Part shown: positions 47,114 to 59,659 of the stretch, piece by piece | Layout: each line of letters starts with the position of its first letter | Position numbering within the stretch: the first letter of the stretch is position 1 | Assembly: GCF_000002425.4 (NCBI RefSeq) | Contig: NC_037262.1 | Span: forward strand, 9,713,667-9,777,666 | Length of the DNA stretch: 64,000 bases | Origin: Physcomitrium patens | Lineage: Eukaryota; Streptophyta; Bryopsida; Funariales; Funariaceae | Direction of reading: 5' to 3' | Made by a program: the position numbers and the translations under genes | Notes under the pieces: generated by a model | The model's input: the letters and a program-made list of their open reading frames with translations, nothing else | Database searches by the model: none | Told to the model about the DNA's origin: nothing

Positions 47114-48470
47114 CGCTGCAGACAGTGGCCCGACATTCAATTCGCTTTCCTGCCGCTGCTATTGCAGCTCCTAAATCGGCGGCTAGTGTCCAACTAGCCT
47201 CTGCTTCTGATGTTTCTGCATCAGCTGAGGCGTCAATTCCAACTCTGTGCTATTCCAGAAGCGACGAAAATCTCTCCCTAGATCCACGGATGCAGCGTGC
47301 CCGCCTTGGGTCTCACTTTCAAAAACCAGACCCCCTAAACCCACCCCTACCCTCCCACGATTTTCCCGTAAACTCACCATCCTGACAGCCTCTATTTCAA
47401 CAGTTGAGAAACCAAATCGAAAAATCATAACGTTCTATCATACCTTAATATTTCCTGAACACCTCCCCTGCAATCGTTGCCGCCCATTCGATCACGAGGC
47501 CCATGATCCTCGCCTCCTCCCCCTCCTCCTCCTCATCCTCACTCCCCTACCATCACCGTGTTCACCGATCCCCAGCTCCTCTGATCCAACCCAACCCCTA
47601 CCCTCACTGTTCTCCAAACATTCAAATTTCCCCACTCATCCTTCCACACGTTACCCTCACCCTTCACCCGCACCTCTGCTCATCCTCATTCTCAACCTCA
47701 CCCTCCTTTCCTCCCACCCCTCGCGTCACAATCTTCTCCCCAGAACACCAGAACCGAAAATAACAAAAACGCAGAAGCGCCATACGCGCACGAACAGCCC
47801 CGAGAATCTGTCATCGGTGGATCGCCCGAATCCGACCGCGGTTTCTCTTCATGAGCGCCCCATCTACAGCAGCAGCAAACAAGCAGGCACGACGCACCCT
47901 AGATACAGCACATGATCAGGAACTGGTCGCTTTGGGACTACAACCAAGGCTCTCGAGGGGATGCAGCTGAGGAAAAGGCTTCGATAGAACGAGTAAGCAA
48001 ACAGGAGAAAAAATGAAACTGAGAAGGAGAGTTGGAGAGATGGCGCAACGGGAAAAAAGAACAAAAAGAGAGAGAGGGGGGAGGCAGAGAGGAAGAGGGA
48101 AGGGAAGCGGAGAGGAGGGCGTGAAGCCGGTCGGAGAGGGTGAGGCGGAGGGTTGGCTGGCTGGCTGGCTTGCTGGCTTGCTGGCGAGATGAGGGCTCAC
48201 CCCCCGAAGCACGCAGAGCAAATCTCTCGCGACGCCTCGCTCGCTCGCTCCCGGGCAGTGGCGCCACGGCTCGCGCGCACAACTTTTTCTCCCTCCGCAC
48301 CCGGGCAGCACGACGCAAAAACGAATCTAATCGGGCAATATACCCACGCGTGCGTCGCCCAAGGTGGCGACGCACGGGGGCACGCGAGCGCGAGCGAGCG
48401 AAAGAGACGCCGCGGCGTATGTGAGATACTGCCCACACAGCCCGACTAGCGCCGCGGCTTTCTTCAATCC
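47114..48470 (-). promoter_or_regulatory. TCP 5' leader and promoter region, GC- and purine-rich
   Basis: On the minus strand 47480-47720 is a GGA/GAG-rich leader, and 48000-48130 is the reverse (CT-rich on the minus strand). 48150-48470 is CpG-rich with GGCTGGCTGGCT and GCGAGCGAGCG repeats, ending abruptly at about 48480 in AT-rich DNA. Long ORFs on both strands reflect composition. The transcription start cannot be placed by eye. Confidence 0.5.
47183..47428 (-). other. Possible upstream ORF of the TCP gene (81 codons)
   Basis: An ATG at 47428-47426 opens an 81-codon frame ending 70 bases before the TCP ATG, in the same frame as TCP but separated by stops. If transcribed with TCP it would be an upstream ORF that could damp translation. 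No family recognised; it could also be chance or part of an unspliced upstream exon. Confidence 0.3.
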
Positions 48471-48479
48471 TTCTTGGAA

Positions 48480-49020
48480 GCATATTGTTCTGTTCTATTT
48501 CTTTCTCTTTTGTTACGTTCCTGCCCGTGCTTTAGTTTTATCCGGGCAAGTCATTATTTTCACCCGATGCAATCACTGCCCCCATGTATCCATGGATGGT
48601 TATTCCTTTATTGTTTTGCTACTGAGATCCACCATCCAATGAGTGGCTGGCGTCCTGGCTTTGTTCCCAATACTCCATAAGTGATCCTCCTCCATGTGTC
48701 CCCCTCACAAAATTTGAGTGCTGCCATGATGTTGTCTAAAAGACCCTCACCCCACCTCCATCTCTGCTGTTCCCATCGTTCCCATGGATCCGTTCCCCAA
48801 TCCCAATAATCCCCCCCTTTGTTGTGTTGAGTGGGTGTGTGGGATATGAATTTACATCTTTCTAAGTTTCCATTTCTACTAAAAACTTGTTGTGTTTGGT
48901 GTGTGGCTACAGTTCCCATACTGTAGTGAGCCATTAGATGTGGAATATTACTTCTATGCTCGAATAGTGAAATTGTGTACAAAAATCTGAAAAAATCAAA
49001 TCAAATATGTTTGTGAAGAT

Positions 49021-49063
<43 letters not shown>

Positions 49064-49254
49064 CTGAACCAAACAAATTGTCATGTGCAATAACACATTT
49101 CATCTAAATTAGTTGGTTTTAATTCAGTTTTGTGAGAAACTACACACACATAAAGATTTTGTTGCAAGCTGATTCAATACATGCAAATAACTTTTAATGT
49201 TCAAACTATTAATGCATTCCCATATACACGCACAAGTAGGTGTGTATTCATGTA

Positions 49255-49296
<42 letters not shown>

Positions 49297-49451
49297 TTCA
49301 CATATGAAATTTTGTGACATTAATTCTTTGCACTACATTGAGATTAACCAAACATTCAAGCACTTAACCACACTTTACAAAATATCCCCATTAGTAGAAA
49401 AACATTGTTATTTGCAACCAATGCTTTCACATCCTGCATATGTGTGTGTGA

Positions 49452-49482
<31 letters not shown>

Positions 49483-49840
49483 CATACATATACATACAAT
49501 GAACAGGAAACTAATGCTAATATGTCATAAACCAACCCATATTTCAAATTCAAATACAATCTCATCCAAGTCCAAATTTAATTAACATGTTTTTTGAATG
49601 AATTCAAAAACATCAAAATTAGCAAGTAGTAAATCCAAGTAACCTAGTTGTTCTACTCTTCAATAGACTGTCTTGCTACAAAAAGATTATTTTTAATTCG
49701 AGTTGGCTCTTTGCAGGTTATCAATACCAACACACATACAAATGAATGAACAAATGAATAAATGAATGGGTAGTCGGTATATATATAACTATAACTATAT
49801 ATATATATATATATATATACAAAAATGCAAAAGTGATGAA
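48480..49840. other. Intergenic DNA with clustered TA/AC microsatellites
   Basis: Microsatellites at 49019-49063 ((AC)n then (TA)n), 49263-49292, 49452-49479 and 49796-49819 (TA). 48600-48980 has mixed composition without a recognised gene. The tyrosine/isoleucine-rich ORFs are microsatellite translations. Confidence 0.7.
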
Positions 49841-50714
49841 ACCCACTCTATTTCTCTTGAAAGGGGGTCTTTGAGCATTGGTCCCATGGCCACGAAACTT
49901 GCTTGACCTTGTCCCTCCGGCTCTTTAGGGTTGCAGGTGGACCTCAACGGTAGTGCCTAGCTGGAGCTTGCCACGTCATCTTCTCTCCTATTGGTCTACA
50001 CCCTTTCAACTCTCTCCCATCTCGGCCATGTGTCATAGTCAAGTTGACGTGTTTGATGACGTGACGTTTCCTTGCCAGCTCTCCCCCTCTTCCCTTCACA
50101 CCTAGAATTTGGAGGGGGCTGGAGACGACGCTACAATTAGGGATGATCTGGCTATGGGTTAGGGCTTTTCTTATTGTGATCAAGGCTATTCTTACCATAC
50201 TCAGGTTGATGTCACCACACCCACAGATGCTCCTTGTTTTCCTAAGGATCTAGGGCTGAGCAAACTTAGAGTCGACAAGTGGTTTAGAGGTATAAATAAA
50301 ATAAATAAATAAAATATAAATAATGATTCCGAGACAATCCCACAAACAGTTATTAAAATTGAAAATTAGCTTAGATAATCACAGTTGATATTGTTTGATT
50401 TTGATTCATTTAATTTTTTTTGTTTTGTTTGTTTGTGTTCTTTTGCATAAGGATGAAAAAGATTAAATGATAAATAATTATATGCCGAGTAAGTAGTGGC
50501 TTTGGATTTAATTCTGCATGTCTTAATTATATCAAACTGATGGACTTTTTCTTATTTATATATTGATGAAGTAAGATAAATCAGTCAATGGTAGAAATAG
50601 ATTTTACTGCTTAGAAAATCATGTTTATAATGTGTATAAATCTTTGTACCAAAAGGCTGTTCAAAAGTATGTATAATCTTATCAATTGTATTGTATATTT
50701 AAGAAATATGTTTG

Positions 50715-50745
<31 letters not shown>

Positions 50746-51480
50746 AAATAAGAAACCAAAAGATCAAGTAGTAAAAATTGAAATAAGATATTAGATTAAA
50801 AATAATATTAGATATAAAATTAAAACATTTGAATTAATCCAAATTTTGTATGGACAAGATTGAGATATTTATTGTTTTTTTTTATCTCCATTTATACTAT
50901 AGCAACTAGGTCCCATGTGCAGTTTTAGAGGAGACTCTACAATATAGAATATGAGAACTTTCTATAAAAATCTCAAAAGTTGCAAAAGATTTTTAAAAGC
51001 ATTGGCACTTATTGGTGCCAAAAGAAACAAATAATGGGTAGATGTCATGGTTGCATAGTGAATTGACCAAAGCAGCTCCAACATAATCTCCATTCATCTT
51101 GCAGGGTGGCTAACAATAGCTAAGCTTGGTGCCACTTGCTCACCCATATTAACTCCTGGGAGCCCTCACTCTCTCTCCGCCCTCTTTTCCATTCCAACAG
51201 ACTATTATGTCTTGTGGCTAATAATAGTCAAGCTTGGCACCATCTATTTGCCTCACATTGCCTCCACTTAGGGCCCCACTCTAAGCCTTGGTCCTAGCAA
51301 GAGAGAGCCATGTCCATAGCAAGTATTTGGAGAAATCTCCCATTTTGCCAAGGCTAATGACTAGGCCACAATGGAGCTTGTTTTGAGACTAGGATAGCTT
51401 GGGTGGCTATTGACAACATTCTCTAATGGCTATAGAAACCTCTAAAAAATTCTAAAAGTTTTAAGGAATTTATAGACAAC
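49840..51480. other. Mixed-composition intergenic DNA, possible old LTR fragments
   Basis: 49850-50240 and 51000-51400 are GC-richer islands in AT-rich DNA. The second holds an imperfect duplicate: TGGCTAACAATAGCTAAGCTTGG near 51109 and TGGCTAATAATAGTCAAGCTTGG near 51217, each followed by a similar CACC/ACCA stretch. No coding family. (TA)n at 50716-50742. Confidence 0.4.
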
Positions 51481-54385
51481 TACTATAAAAATTTGAAATT
51501 GTTTTGTTTTGATTTTTTCTTTTTCTAATATTGTACATATTTTTTATTCTTGTGATATCTCAAAAACTAAACATTCACAACTCGTGTGTTTTTAAAAACT
51601 TATTAATTTTACATATCATACTTTTAATAATTATAATAAGAGGTCATGCTTCTTATTCTTGATTTTACAATAATATGGCCAATTTTCTAAATATATATCC
51701 ATGTTTTCATATCCAAGTAATCTTTAAAACCACCACATAGGATAGATCATCTTATAGTATACTTATCAATTAAGTAATCAACGATGTAGCATAAACCAGA
51801 ATTATCGTATGTTATTTAATATGTATAAATGCTTTGGATCCCAAGCGTATAAAACAAGTCTTTCACTATAACTTCTAGTTTTACATTTTGATATATCAAA
51901 TTTTAAATTTTATTTTAAATGATTTACTACTATATTATATAGTTTAAAGTATGAAAGAATTAAAAAAATTGAGAAAAGTCGGATAACATACAAGACAATA
52001 CATGAAGCTTGATCTGTCATGGTTACTTCCAAAAAACACATTTCATTGACAATATCTTGCAATGCAAAACACCATCCATAATTAAGTTAAAGAGGTTTTC
52101 ATTTACAAATGTTAAGTGATGTTGCCTGAAAAAACCTCGATTATTCAAAGAGATCAGTGATCAAGTATCTACAGGGGCTTTCACATAATATCTTTTTAGC
52201 AATATTTTAGTGTATAAATGAATACAACTCTTATTATTGAAATTTAAGCTTATCATTTAAACTTCTGACATCTAAGAAATAAAATGAAATAAAATGTTTA
52301 ATAAGACATAAATGGCAAATCCACCTATCGATACTTTTCAAGGAAATTGTAGAATTTTGTCAATTAAGGTTTTAAAATATATTTTTAAAGAAATTTATCA
52401 AGTACACTTAAATTTCAATTCTTCATATAAGATTGTTTTGGAAAATTATGAAAATATATCCACATGTACATGCATATGTAATTATTTATTTCATAAAATA
52501 TAACTCATGTACAACAAATTAAAAAATAGATAATTTTTAATAATCTCACGAAATATAAAAATAAATGAAATTGAACAAAAATTACCTTTTTAAGTTCATG
52601 TAAAAGATACATGTTTAAAGTATTCCGAATCTCCACTACAACTAAGCATACAAATATTATAGTAAATTATAATCTACATATCTTATAAATACTTTATAAA
52701 CTTAAACATAATAATATGATTTTTAAAAATTAAACTAGTATGAAATATTAAATATTATATTTTCGTATTCAACTTAAATAGGATATGTAAGATTAAGTTT
52801 TATCAAACGTTTTGAAGCTTGAGGATTTTTAGAACTTTAAGAACAATAGTAATTGTGAAATTTAAAATCATACAACTTACAATATTTGGATGTTTAAAAA
52901 CAACCTTTTGATTATTAATAATAGAATAACTCATTTTTTTAGACAATTTTATAATTATTTGTAGTATTTAAAAATTAAATACACTCATACCCAAATATTT
53001 TTGTGTTTAATAGTACCAAGAATGCGTAAAGTGTTTTTATTTTACTATTTAGAGAAATTGGTATTTAAAAAACAATGTTTACAGTTTGATACTATTTATG
53101 AAGAATGGTAAAACAGAATGTTGTATTGCAGGATTAATGTATGTGCTTCATATCAATACTAAGCAGTACTTGCACATCCTTTCTCTTGAGATCCTACTGG
53201 ATTTACCATAAATGAGTTAATGGTTTGTATAAAAGTATTGCAAGTTGAGATTTTTTTATAGACATTGAGAAAATCAAGACAACTGAGGTAAAATAATACA
53301 AATATTTATTAAAACTAAATTTCAGTGTTCAAGTGGAACAAACTATGAAATATAAATGCTACAATACTACTTTATTTATACAATAAATAAGTAGATGAAA
53401 TTATTTTGAAATTTTCTCTATTATTTTCATTTATATTTGGTGTTAAGATAATTATATGAAAATTAAATTATATACAGAAAAATAAAGTTAAAGTGTAAAT
53501 TTATATATTCTTTTATAATGAATTTAAAGGATTTATATTATTATTTGTATGCAAAAATAGGATAAACTACATGAAATTAGTACATAGAGTCCTTGTGAAA
53601 AAATTAAATGACATTGAGAAATATGTCATTTTTTGTAAAATTTGAAAATCATGATATTCATTTATTTTTATAGTAATTATTATTATTTTAAAAATCAATA
53701 TATTTATTTAAATTACCTCCTCCCTTTTATTTTTATTTTTTATTTTTATTTTTTGGACGATCTGAAAGTGCAATAATTAGTTTGGTTTTAGAAACACACT
53801 CTGAATACATACAGATTAAGTATTTAAGAACCACTTACAATTGTTATCTTACTTTAATTGTAAGCTTTGAGATTATTACTGGTAATTTACAAAAAGGGGT
53901 TGATTTTGTACATGTGATAGGGTATGCTCGTGTGATTTTGTACAAGGGCAAATTATAATCACATGATTTGAATGAAAAGCTTTGAAAAGAGAAAGATTGT
54001 AACATTTCAGATGGAAAACAAGTAAGGAACATGGTAAATATTGCCAATTCCAAACGTAGAAGTCAATGTGCTAATGAAAAGATACTTATATTGAAACTCC
54101 ATATAACAATGAATAGTTTTTATTTTTACCAGATTTGCAATATTGCAAAATTAATTAACTAGATCTCTTTGCATCAATGTTCCTGTACTTCTTTTTTCAT
54201 TTGTATTTATTCAAACCTTTAGTTTCACAAAATAATTGTTATAGAAACTAAAAATTTATATATCACACTCTTACGCTACACATGAGAGAAAGAACTTCAC
54301 TCCCTCCAATCTGTGGTTAAATAACAACAATAAATTGTGTACCAAATCATATTAAAGTATATCTATAATTATTCAAATCTATTCA
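51481..54385. other. AT-rich intergenic DNA, no gene seen
   Basis: No protein family, RNA gene or repeat boundary recognised on either strand. Confidence 0.6.
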
Positions 54386-54386
54386 A

Positions 54387-54423
54387 TGTATGTATGTATG
54401 TATGTATGTATGTATGTATGTAT
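54387..54423. repeat. (GTAT)n microsatellite
   Basis: Nine tandem TGTA units. Confidence 0.95.
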
Positions 54424-54519
54424 AAAGTAATCATCCAATGTGGAAAGTTTGAGAAACCATTAAAGGAGAATTGATGAAATAGATTCTAATGGGTTATTTT
54501 TTTTTATCCCATGTCTTAA

Positions 54520-54525
<6 letters not shown>

Positions 54526-54559
<34 letters not shown>
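54526..54559. repeat. Run of 34 A
   Basis: Uninterrupted A-run. The ORF crossing it (poly-Lys) is not a gene. A retroposon poly(A) tail is possible, but no source gene is visible to its left. Confidence 0.9.
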
Positions 54560-54561
<2 letters not shown>

Positions 54562-55530
54562 TTTATTACATATATTTTTCTAATTTATGCATGTTCAACT
54601 TGCCTTTTTGCAATCAAATTTATCTCTCCTTTAAAGTAATAATGGATGGCAGAGTACATGCAATGGGTGGAGAAAAAGAAAATGGAAAAAATTATGAGGA
54701 CCAATCCCTTGCAATAATTTTAGTTTATCTTCATGCTCTCGGAAAAATGTAGCTATTATTAGCAACGCAGAATTGCAAAAAGTGTTCCAAAAAAGGAAGA
54801 ATTCTATTCTATTCCAAACAAACCTCTTCTTATTAAAACTATCATAATATAACACTACATCTTTTTCCTCTCCTTGTAAGATGTGACATTCTCTTAAGAA
54901 AAAACACATGGCGTTTATTTATTTGTGGGTATTATATAAGAAGAACTCTACACATGAAGCTTAGAGAAAAAATCCACACAAACCAATATAATAATAATAA
55001 TAATAATAACAACAACAACAATAATGGTGGTTCCAAGATTAATCAATGCCTTTAGTGGATGCAAATTAAGATTCACCAAATATTGAGATCGTATCTCCAA
55101 TGATTTTGGAATGAATAGAATTTAAAATAAAAAAGGATAAGAATATACTTGACTTTTGCAACTATTAATTGTATCTACACCCAAATTGCCCTTTCAATAC
55201 TAGGTGAAGAAAACTTCAAAAGTAGCTTTATTTGGAGACTATGACTTTTTAAGCTGCCATGGATAACCTAATTCAACATTCTCATTTTCTTCTTTTGAAC
55301 TTTACCCATTCAATTCTCTCTTTCTAATATCAAACTGAAACAAAATAAAATCTCACAAACTTTCTCCTACTTTTACACCATCCAACCTTCCAACTCGCCC
55401 TTTAACTTGTCAATATTCTTTTAGTGACTCTATGCATGATAAGATTTTTTTATTAATTTTGCATATTTTTTCCATAATTTTCTTCACTTTTATTCTTTTC
55501 ATTTGACACCGCCCCCCCTCCAAAAAAAAA
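54560..55530. other. Intergenic, with (AAT)n/(AAC)n near 54990
   Basis: Tandem ATA/ACA triplets at about 54989-55022. No gene recognised. Confidence 0.6.
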
Positions 55531-56600
55531 TTGCACGTGAACCCTAAAATTGGAGTATGGAAAGGGACACGTTGAGCATGGGAAAGGAAACCCAGCTTTT
55601 AGTCTCCAAAGGAGCCCCTCCCGTGTGAACGTGATCCCGAATGGAAAAGAAGGCGGAGTCTTGTGCTATTCGGAGTGTTAGACTTGTGCTTCTAATCGCG
55701 TCGATCACTGCGAAGCCCCAATCGTCCGCCTCGATTGCTGTGAGGAAATGGAGCAATGCCGCGGCAGCATTTGCACACGAAGAATTCGGAACCCACGTTG
55801 AAATGTGGGTTTTCCTGCTTCGATCGATCTATCGATGTCACATTGTTATTATTCACATTCGATCATTGCTGTGCCATCGCTGCCCTGAGAGTTAGAATTT
55901 TGTTTGTTTTATTTTGTTGGGTAATACGAGAGGAAGGAGCTGAGATTCCTCGGGTTTTCGAGAGCTGGAATTGGAAGGGATCATGAAGAGGGAACGAAAT
56001 TGGAAACGAAAGAGGGGAAGCCGCTTCGACATCACCGCAGAGTCATAACAAAAACGCATGATTCGCTTAGCCTTCAGCTTTAGTCAATCGGTGGTTCGTC
56101 TCACGATTCATCGCGTTGCATGCAACAACAGCATGCACAAGTTCGTGAGGGAGGAAGTGAAATTCGAAGGGGTTGTTGCCGCAGAATTCAGCGTCGGTGC
56201 TGTCAATCTGTGGAAGCCGTGCAGGTCGTCGCAGTGAGGATGTCATTCTCCATCGTCTTGCTGCCCACCTTCGCTGCTTCAACACGCCACCACTTCAACA
56301 CTTTTTCATCTCCATTTCTTTCTTCTGTATTATTGATATTAATTGTTTTCTTTTGTTTTCTTTTTCTTTGTGTTTTGTTTGTTTGTTACTTTGTTATTTT
56401 GTTTTTGTTTTTAAGGTGTAGCGTACTTCGAATGCTCTGCAAGGTTCATGCACATGACTCCAGAGAATCTAAACACAATTTCGATCATGACTGACTGAAC
56501 TGGTGGCATGTCGGTCGGGCAGAAGAAAGATTAAAGCTCACTCATTCAGATTCAGTTGCGCCGACCACCTCCTGCCTTGAGGGGCGGTGGAGGAATGGAT
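55530..56600. other. GC-rich unidentified locus
   Basis: About 1 kb of gene-like composition in AT-rich surroundings. The best plus-strand frame is 55641-55895 (84 codons, MEKKAESCAIRSVRLVLLIASITAKP..., N-terminal hydrophobic stretch at about residues 13-22, then SSASIAVRKWSNAAAAFAHEE). Another short one starts MHKFVREEVKFEGVVAAEF at about 56131. Neither belongs to a family I recognise, and minus-strand frames overlap both. It may be the first exon of a gene, a non-coding transcript or a decayed gene copy. Confidence 0.35.
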
Positions 56601-56744
56601 GAAGAGCCTGATTACGTAAATAAGTATTAAATTGGTACTTATATTGATTTTTTTTATAAACTGTGTTGCAACATTTCTTCTCTTTTATTTTTGTATTTTT
56701 GTATTTATTTTTGTTGTGTAAATTAGGGTACAAGAAGCTACATG

Positions 56745-56766
56745 TCATTACGTTGCTCTGATACCC
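56745..56766 (-). other. Initiator-Met-type primer-site match
   Basis: Minus strand GGGGTATCAGAGCAACG contains GGTATCAGAGC, the usual plant retroelement primer site (complement of the initiator tRNA-Met 3' end). Read the other way it resembles that tRNA 3' end. No tRNA cloverleaf and no LTR pair is visible around it, so it may be a relic of an eroded element. Confidence 0.35.
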
Positions 56767-56769
56767 CAA

Positions 56770-59311
56770 GTTTAATCACTGTTTGATAACTGAGTTTGTT
56801 TAATAGTTGATTCATAATACCCAGTTAAGTTGTGAATAAACATAGTGCTAGCAGTCAAACAATAGCAATATATTATTTTTGTCAAGGACATGTTACACTA
56901 ATGAAGGTAAAGGACACTGAAATGTGGTGCTCAAGTAGAGATGAAGTAAGGCAGTGAGTGTTAAAATGATGTTGAAATCAAGCACAGCTATTCAAAAGTT
57001 TAGATAATGGTATGCATTTGTGACCTTGTTGGAGGACATGGAACCATTAGAAATTTACAAATTAAAATGAAATAATGTTATTCTCTGCATCAAAGCTGGG
57101 TATTCATTCATATTAGAGCTTGGATAGTGGAGGTTAAAACACCAGTCAATAGCCTATGGGCTCCGATTTTGAATACCCTGTGAGTGAACTGTAAATGAAT
57201 GTGGAGGACCCTCCTTCAAACTTGCACAAAAGGTTGTACTAAATGTGGACAATGTGTGGCAGGATGTGTGACAAATTCACCACACAAAATGCAGCCAAGT
57301 TGTGACATTGTTTGGGTGAGAAGTTAGAAACAAGCTTTGGTCGTGTTGTGATGATTTTTCTGGTCAGATTGTGGCAGGTTTTTGAGAAGGTGCAACAAAA
57401 GGGTTTGTCTTGATTTAACTTGCAGATTTAACATAGGGGGTGCACTATGCAGAATAAAAAGACTGTATGGAACAAAAAAATACTTATGCGTGTGCTACAT
57501 ACAAGTTGGGTTATTTGCACTTCTGAAGTGAATTGAAAGAATAACAAAGTGTAATGCAATCTATCTTTAGGATACATTTTATAAAAATAGAAGGCGGTTG
57601 TCACATGTGATATTCTGTGTAGATGAATATTGCCCAGGTTGTAGATATTATGACATGAGGTAGAAAAACAATTTTAAAATTTTAAAAAAGTGATAAGAAG
57701 TGGCTTGGGTTTAGTTTATTTTAATATTATGGTGTTCTGACATGTAAGATTTACTTTGGGAATGCAGAGATTTGACCACATGGACATTAGTTCTTTTAAC
57801 CAAGCTACAGATGTAAGAATATTTTTGTATTATACATGAGATAAGATGTTAATAAGTGTTAGATATATATTTATATATGAGGTGTTGCTAATGCCACCAT
57901 AATTTTGCTATTGCTATTGATAAAAAAAATCATAATTTTAAATACATTCTTTGATCCTGAGTCAAAGCAACACTATGATAAGAAAATTTAAAAATCTATA
58001 ATATTTAGAAAGTGTTGTTGGCTACTCAATATTTATATAAGTGTAGAACTGTAAAACAAACTCATGTTAAATTTGAATGAGAAATAACATTACATTATTT
58101 TGTTTGTTAAAAAAGTATAAAATTTAACTTTGTTGCTGTGAACATGTTTGATGTTGCGACAAGAAGTACAATATATTGTTTATTAGCATAGTCATGGTTT
58201 CATTTTTATCTATGCAATAGCAAGTAGTAATATATATATATATATATATATGTATATATTTGAAATTAATTATGGTGATTTTGTTTTATTTTATTATACA
58301 TTATGATATCAAAGAATAATAATTGTATGGAGTTACTTTTACTAACATGCTTTTTAAATTGAAGAGGTGAGAGTATTATTGATCTTGTTTTATTGTTTCA
58401 AATATTACAGAACTATGAAAGGTCCTGTGAGTTTTAAAATTGAGTAACAAATACTTTACCACACTCATTCCAGTGTAGAGTTTAAGCACACTCTGTAACA
58501 TTACCATTTCATTTCAGAGTTTCTGTTTACAAATTGCTCACATATCACTCTTTTACAGTCCACAACTTACGTTTATGCATTGCTTTGTTGCAAAATAGTA
58601 CAAATTGCAAAAAGATTTGACACAGAATCCTCACACACATTACATTGTTGGTGCTTTCTACATGGTCTTTTAGCTTTTACTTTGTGTCTGGGTTTCAAGT
58701 CTTAAATTCTTATGTTTTGAATATGTCATCTTCTCAATGAGATCTGTTTTTATCTTCACTGAATCTTATTTTTATTGATGCCATTCATGTTTTTAACAGT
58801 GAGCCCTCATTCATGTATTTTAAAAACAAAACAGAAAAAGAAAAAAAGAAAAGAAAAAAGAAAAAAAAAGGGGGTTTTTGGGAATCATTGAGTGTTTTCA
58901 GCAACTCAAAACTTATTTAAATACTTTTGGTGGTATGTGCATCTAAGAATTAATCTATATCTTATGACAATTGAGCAGTTATTAGGTCCTTTACATCCTT
59001 GAACTCCTCATTTGAGGACTCGAGATACAGAATCATAGACATTAAAAATGATTTGGGTTCTTACAGGGCATTGAAAGACACAATGTTTTTGAAACAATTT
59101 GAACTAATATGATGAACATAATGCACAATTCATATAAATACCTTGTTATATGATATTATGATTCCTATTTGTTTTGTTTTGTTTTGTTTTGTTTGTTTGT
59201 TTTTATTTTAGTGCCTTGTTAAATATGTTTTTAGCGATTTATTGTTAATATCTTCTGACACAATGATATGATTCCCATTTTACATTGTATACTTAATCAT
59301 GGGAACCACTA
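56770..59311. other. AT-rich intergenic DNA, no gene seen
   Basis: (TA)n at about 58231-58250; no recognised gene, RNA or element. Confidence 0.6.
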
Positions 59312-59651
59312 GGTGGACACCCCCTTATTTACACACTTACACAAAAAATTACTAATTTTGAATTTAAATGAGATTTTGAAAGATATATTAATAAGTAGTG
59401 AAATTAATAACATATAATCTTTCACAATATTATTAATCAAAAAAATCAATTTGACAAATTCTTACAAGGACAACAGAATTGAAATTTGACATAATATTAA
59501 TTTATAAAATAAAAATGGATAAAATTTTATCAAAATTTTATTTTTAGGTAATAAAATTAACAAAAATCTTGATTTAAAATAATAACTAGTTATTTTTTGC
59601 AAGGGTGTATGGCACAGGGTATCCATGCAACAACAAAAAGGGGTGTCCACC
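59312..59651. mobile_element. Candidate 340-bp MITE with TA target duplication
   Basis: Ends GGTGGACACCCCCTT (59312-59326) and AAGGGGTGTCCACC (59638-59651) are inverted repeats with one C of length difference, and the next bases inside (ACACACTTACACAAAAAAT and, inverted, ACACCCTTGCAAAAAAT) extend the similarity. TA flanks both sides (59310-59311 and 59652-59653). The interior is AT-rich and non-coding. This is the form of a miniature inverted-repeat element of Tc1/mariner type. Confidence 0.65.
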
Positions 59652-59659
59652 TAGGGTTC

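Noticed and set aside
47938-48483. 181-codon minus-strand ORF, Arg/Ser/Pro-rich
   Set aside because: It lies in the CpG-rich TCP upstream region where all frames stay open; no start context or domain support.
49181-49585. 134-codon plus-strand ORF near the microsatellites
   Set aside because: Much of it is YIYIYI from (TA)n runs.
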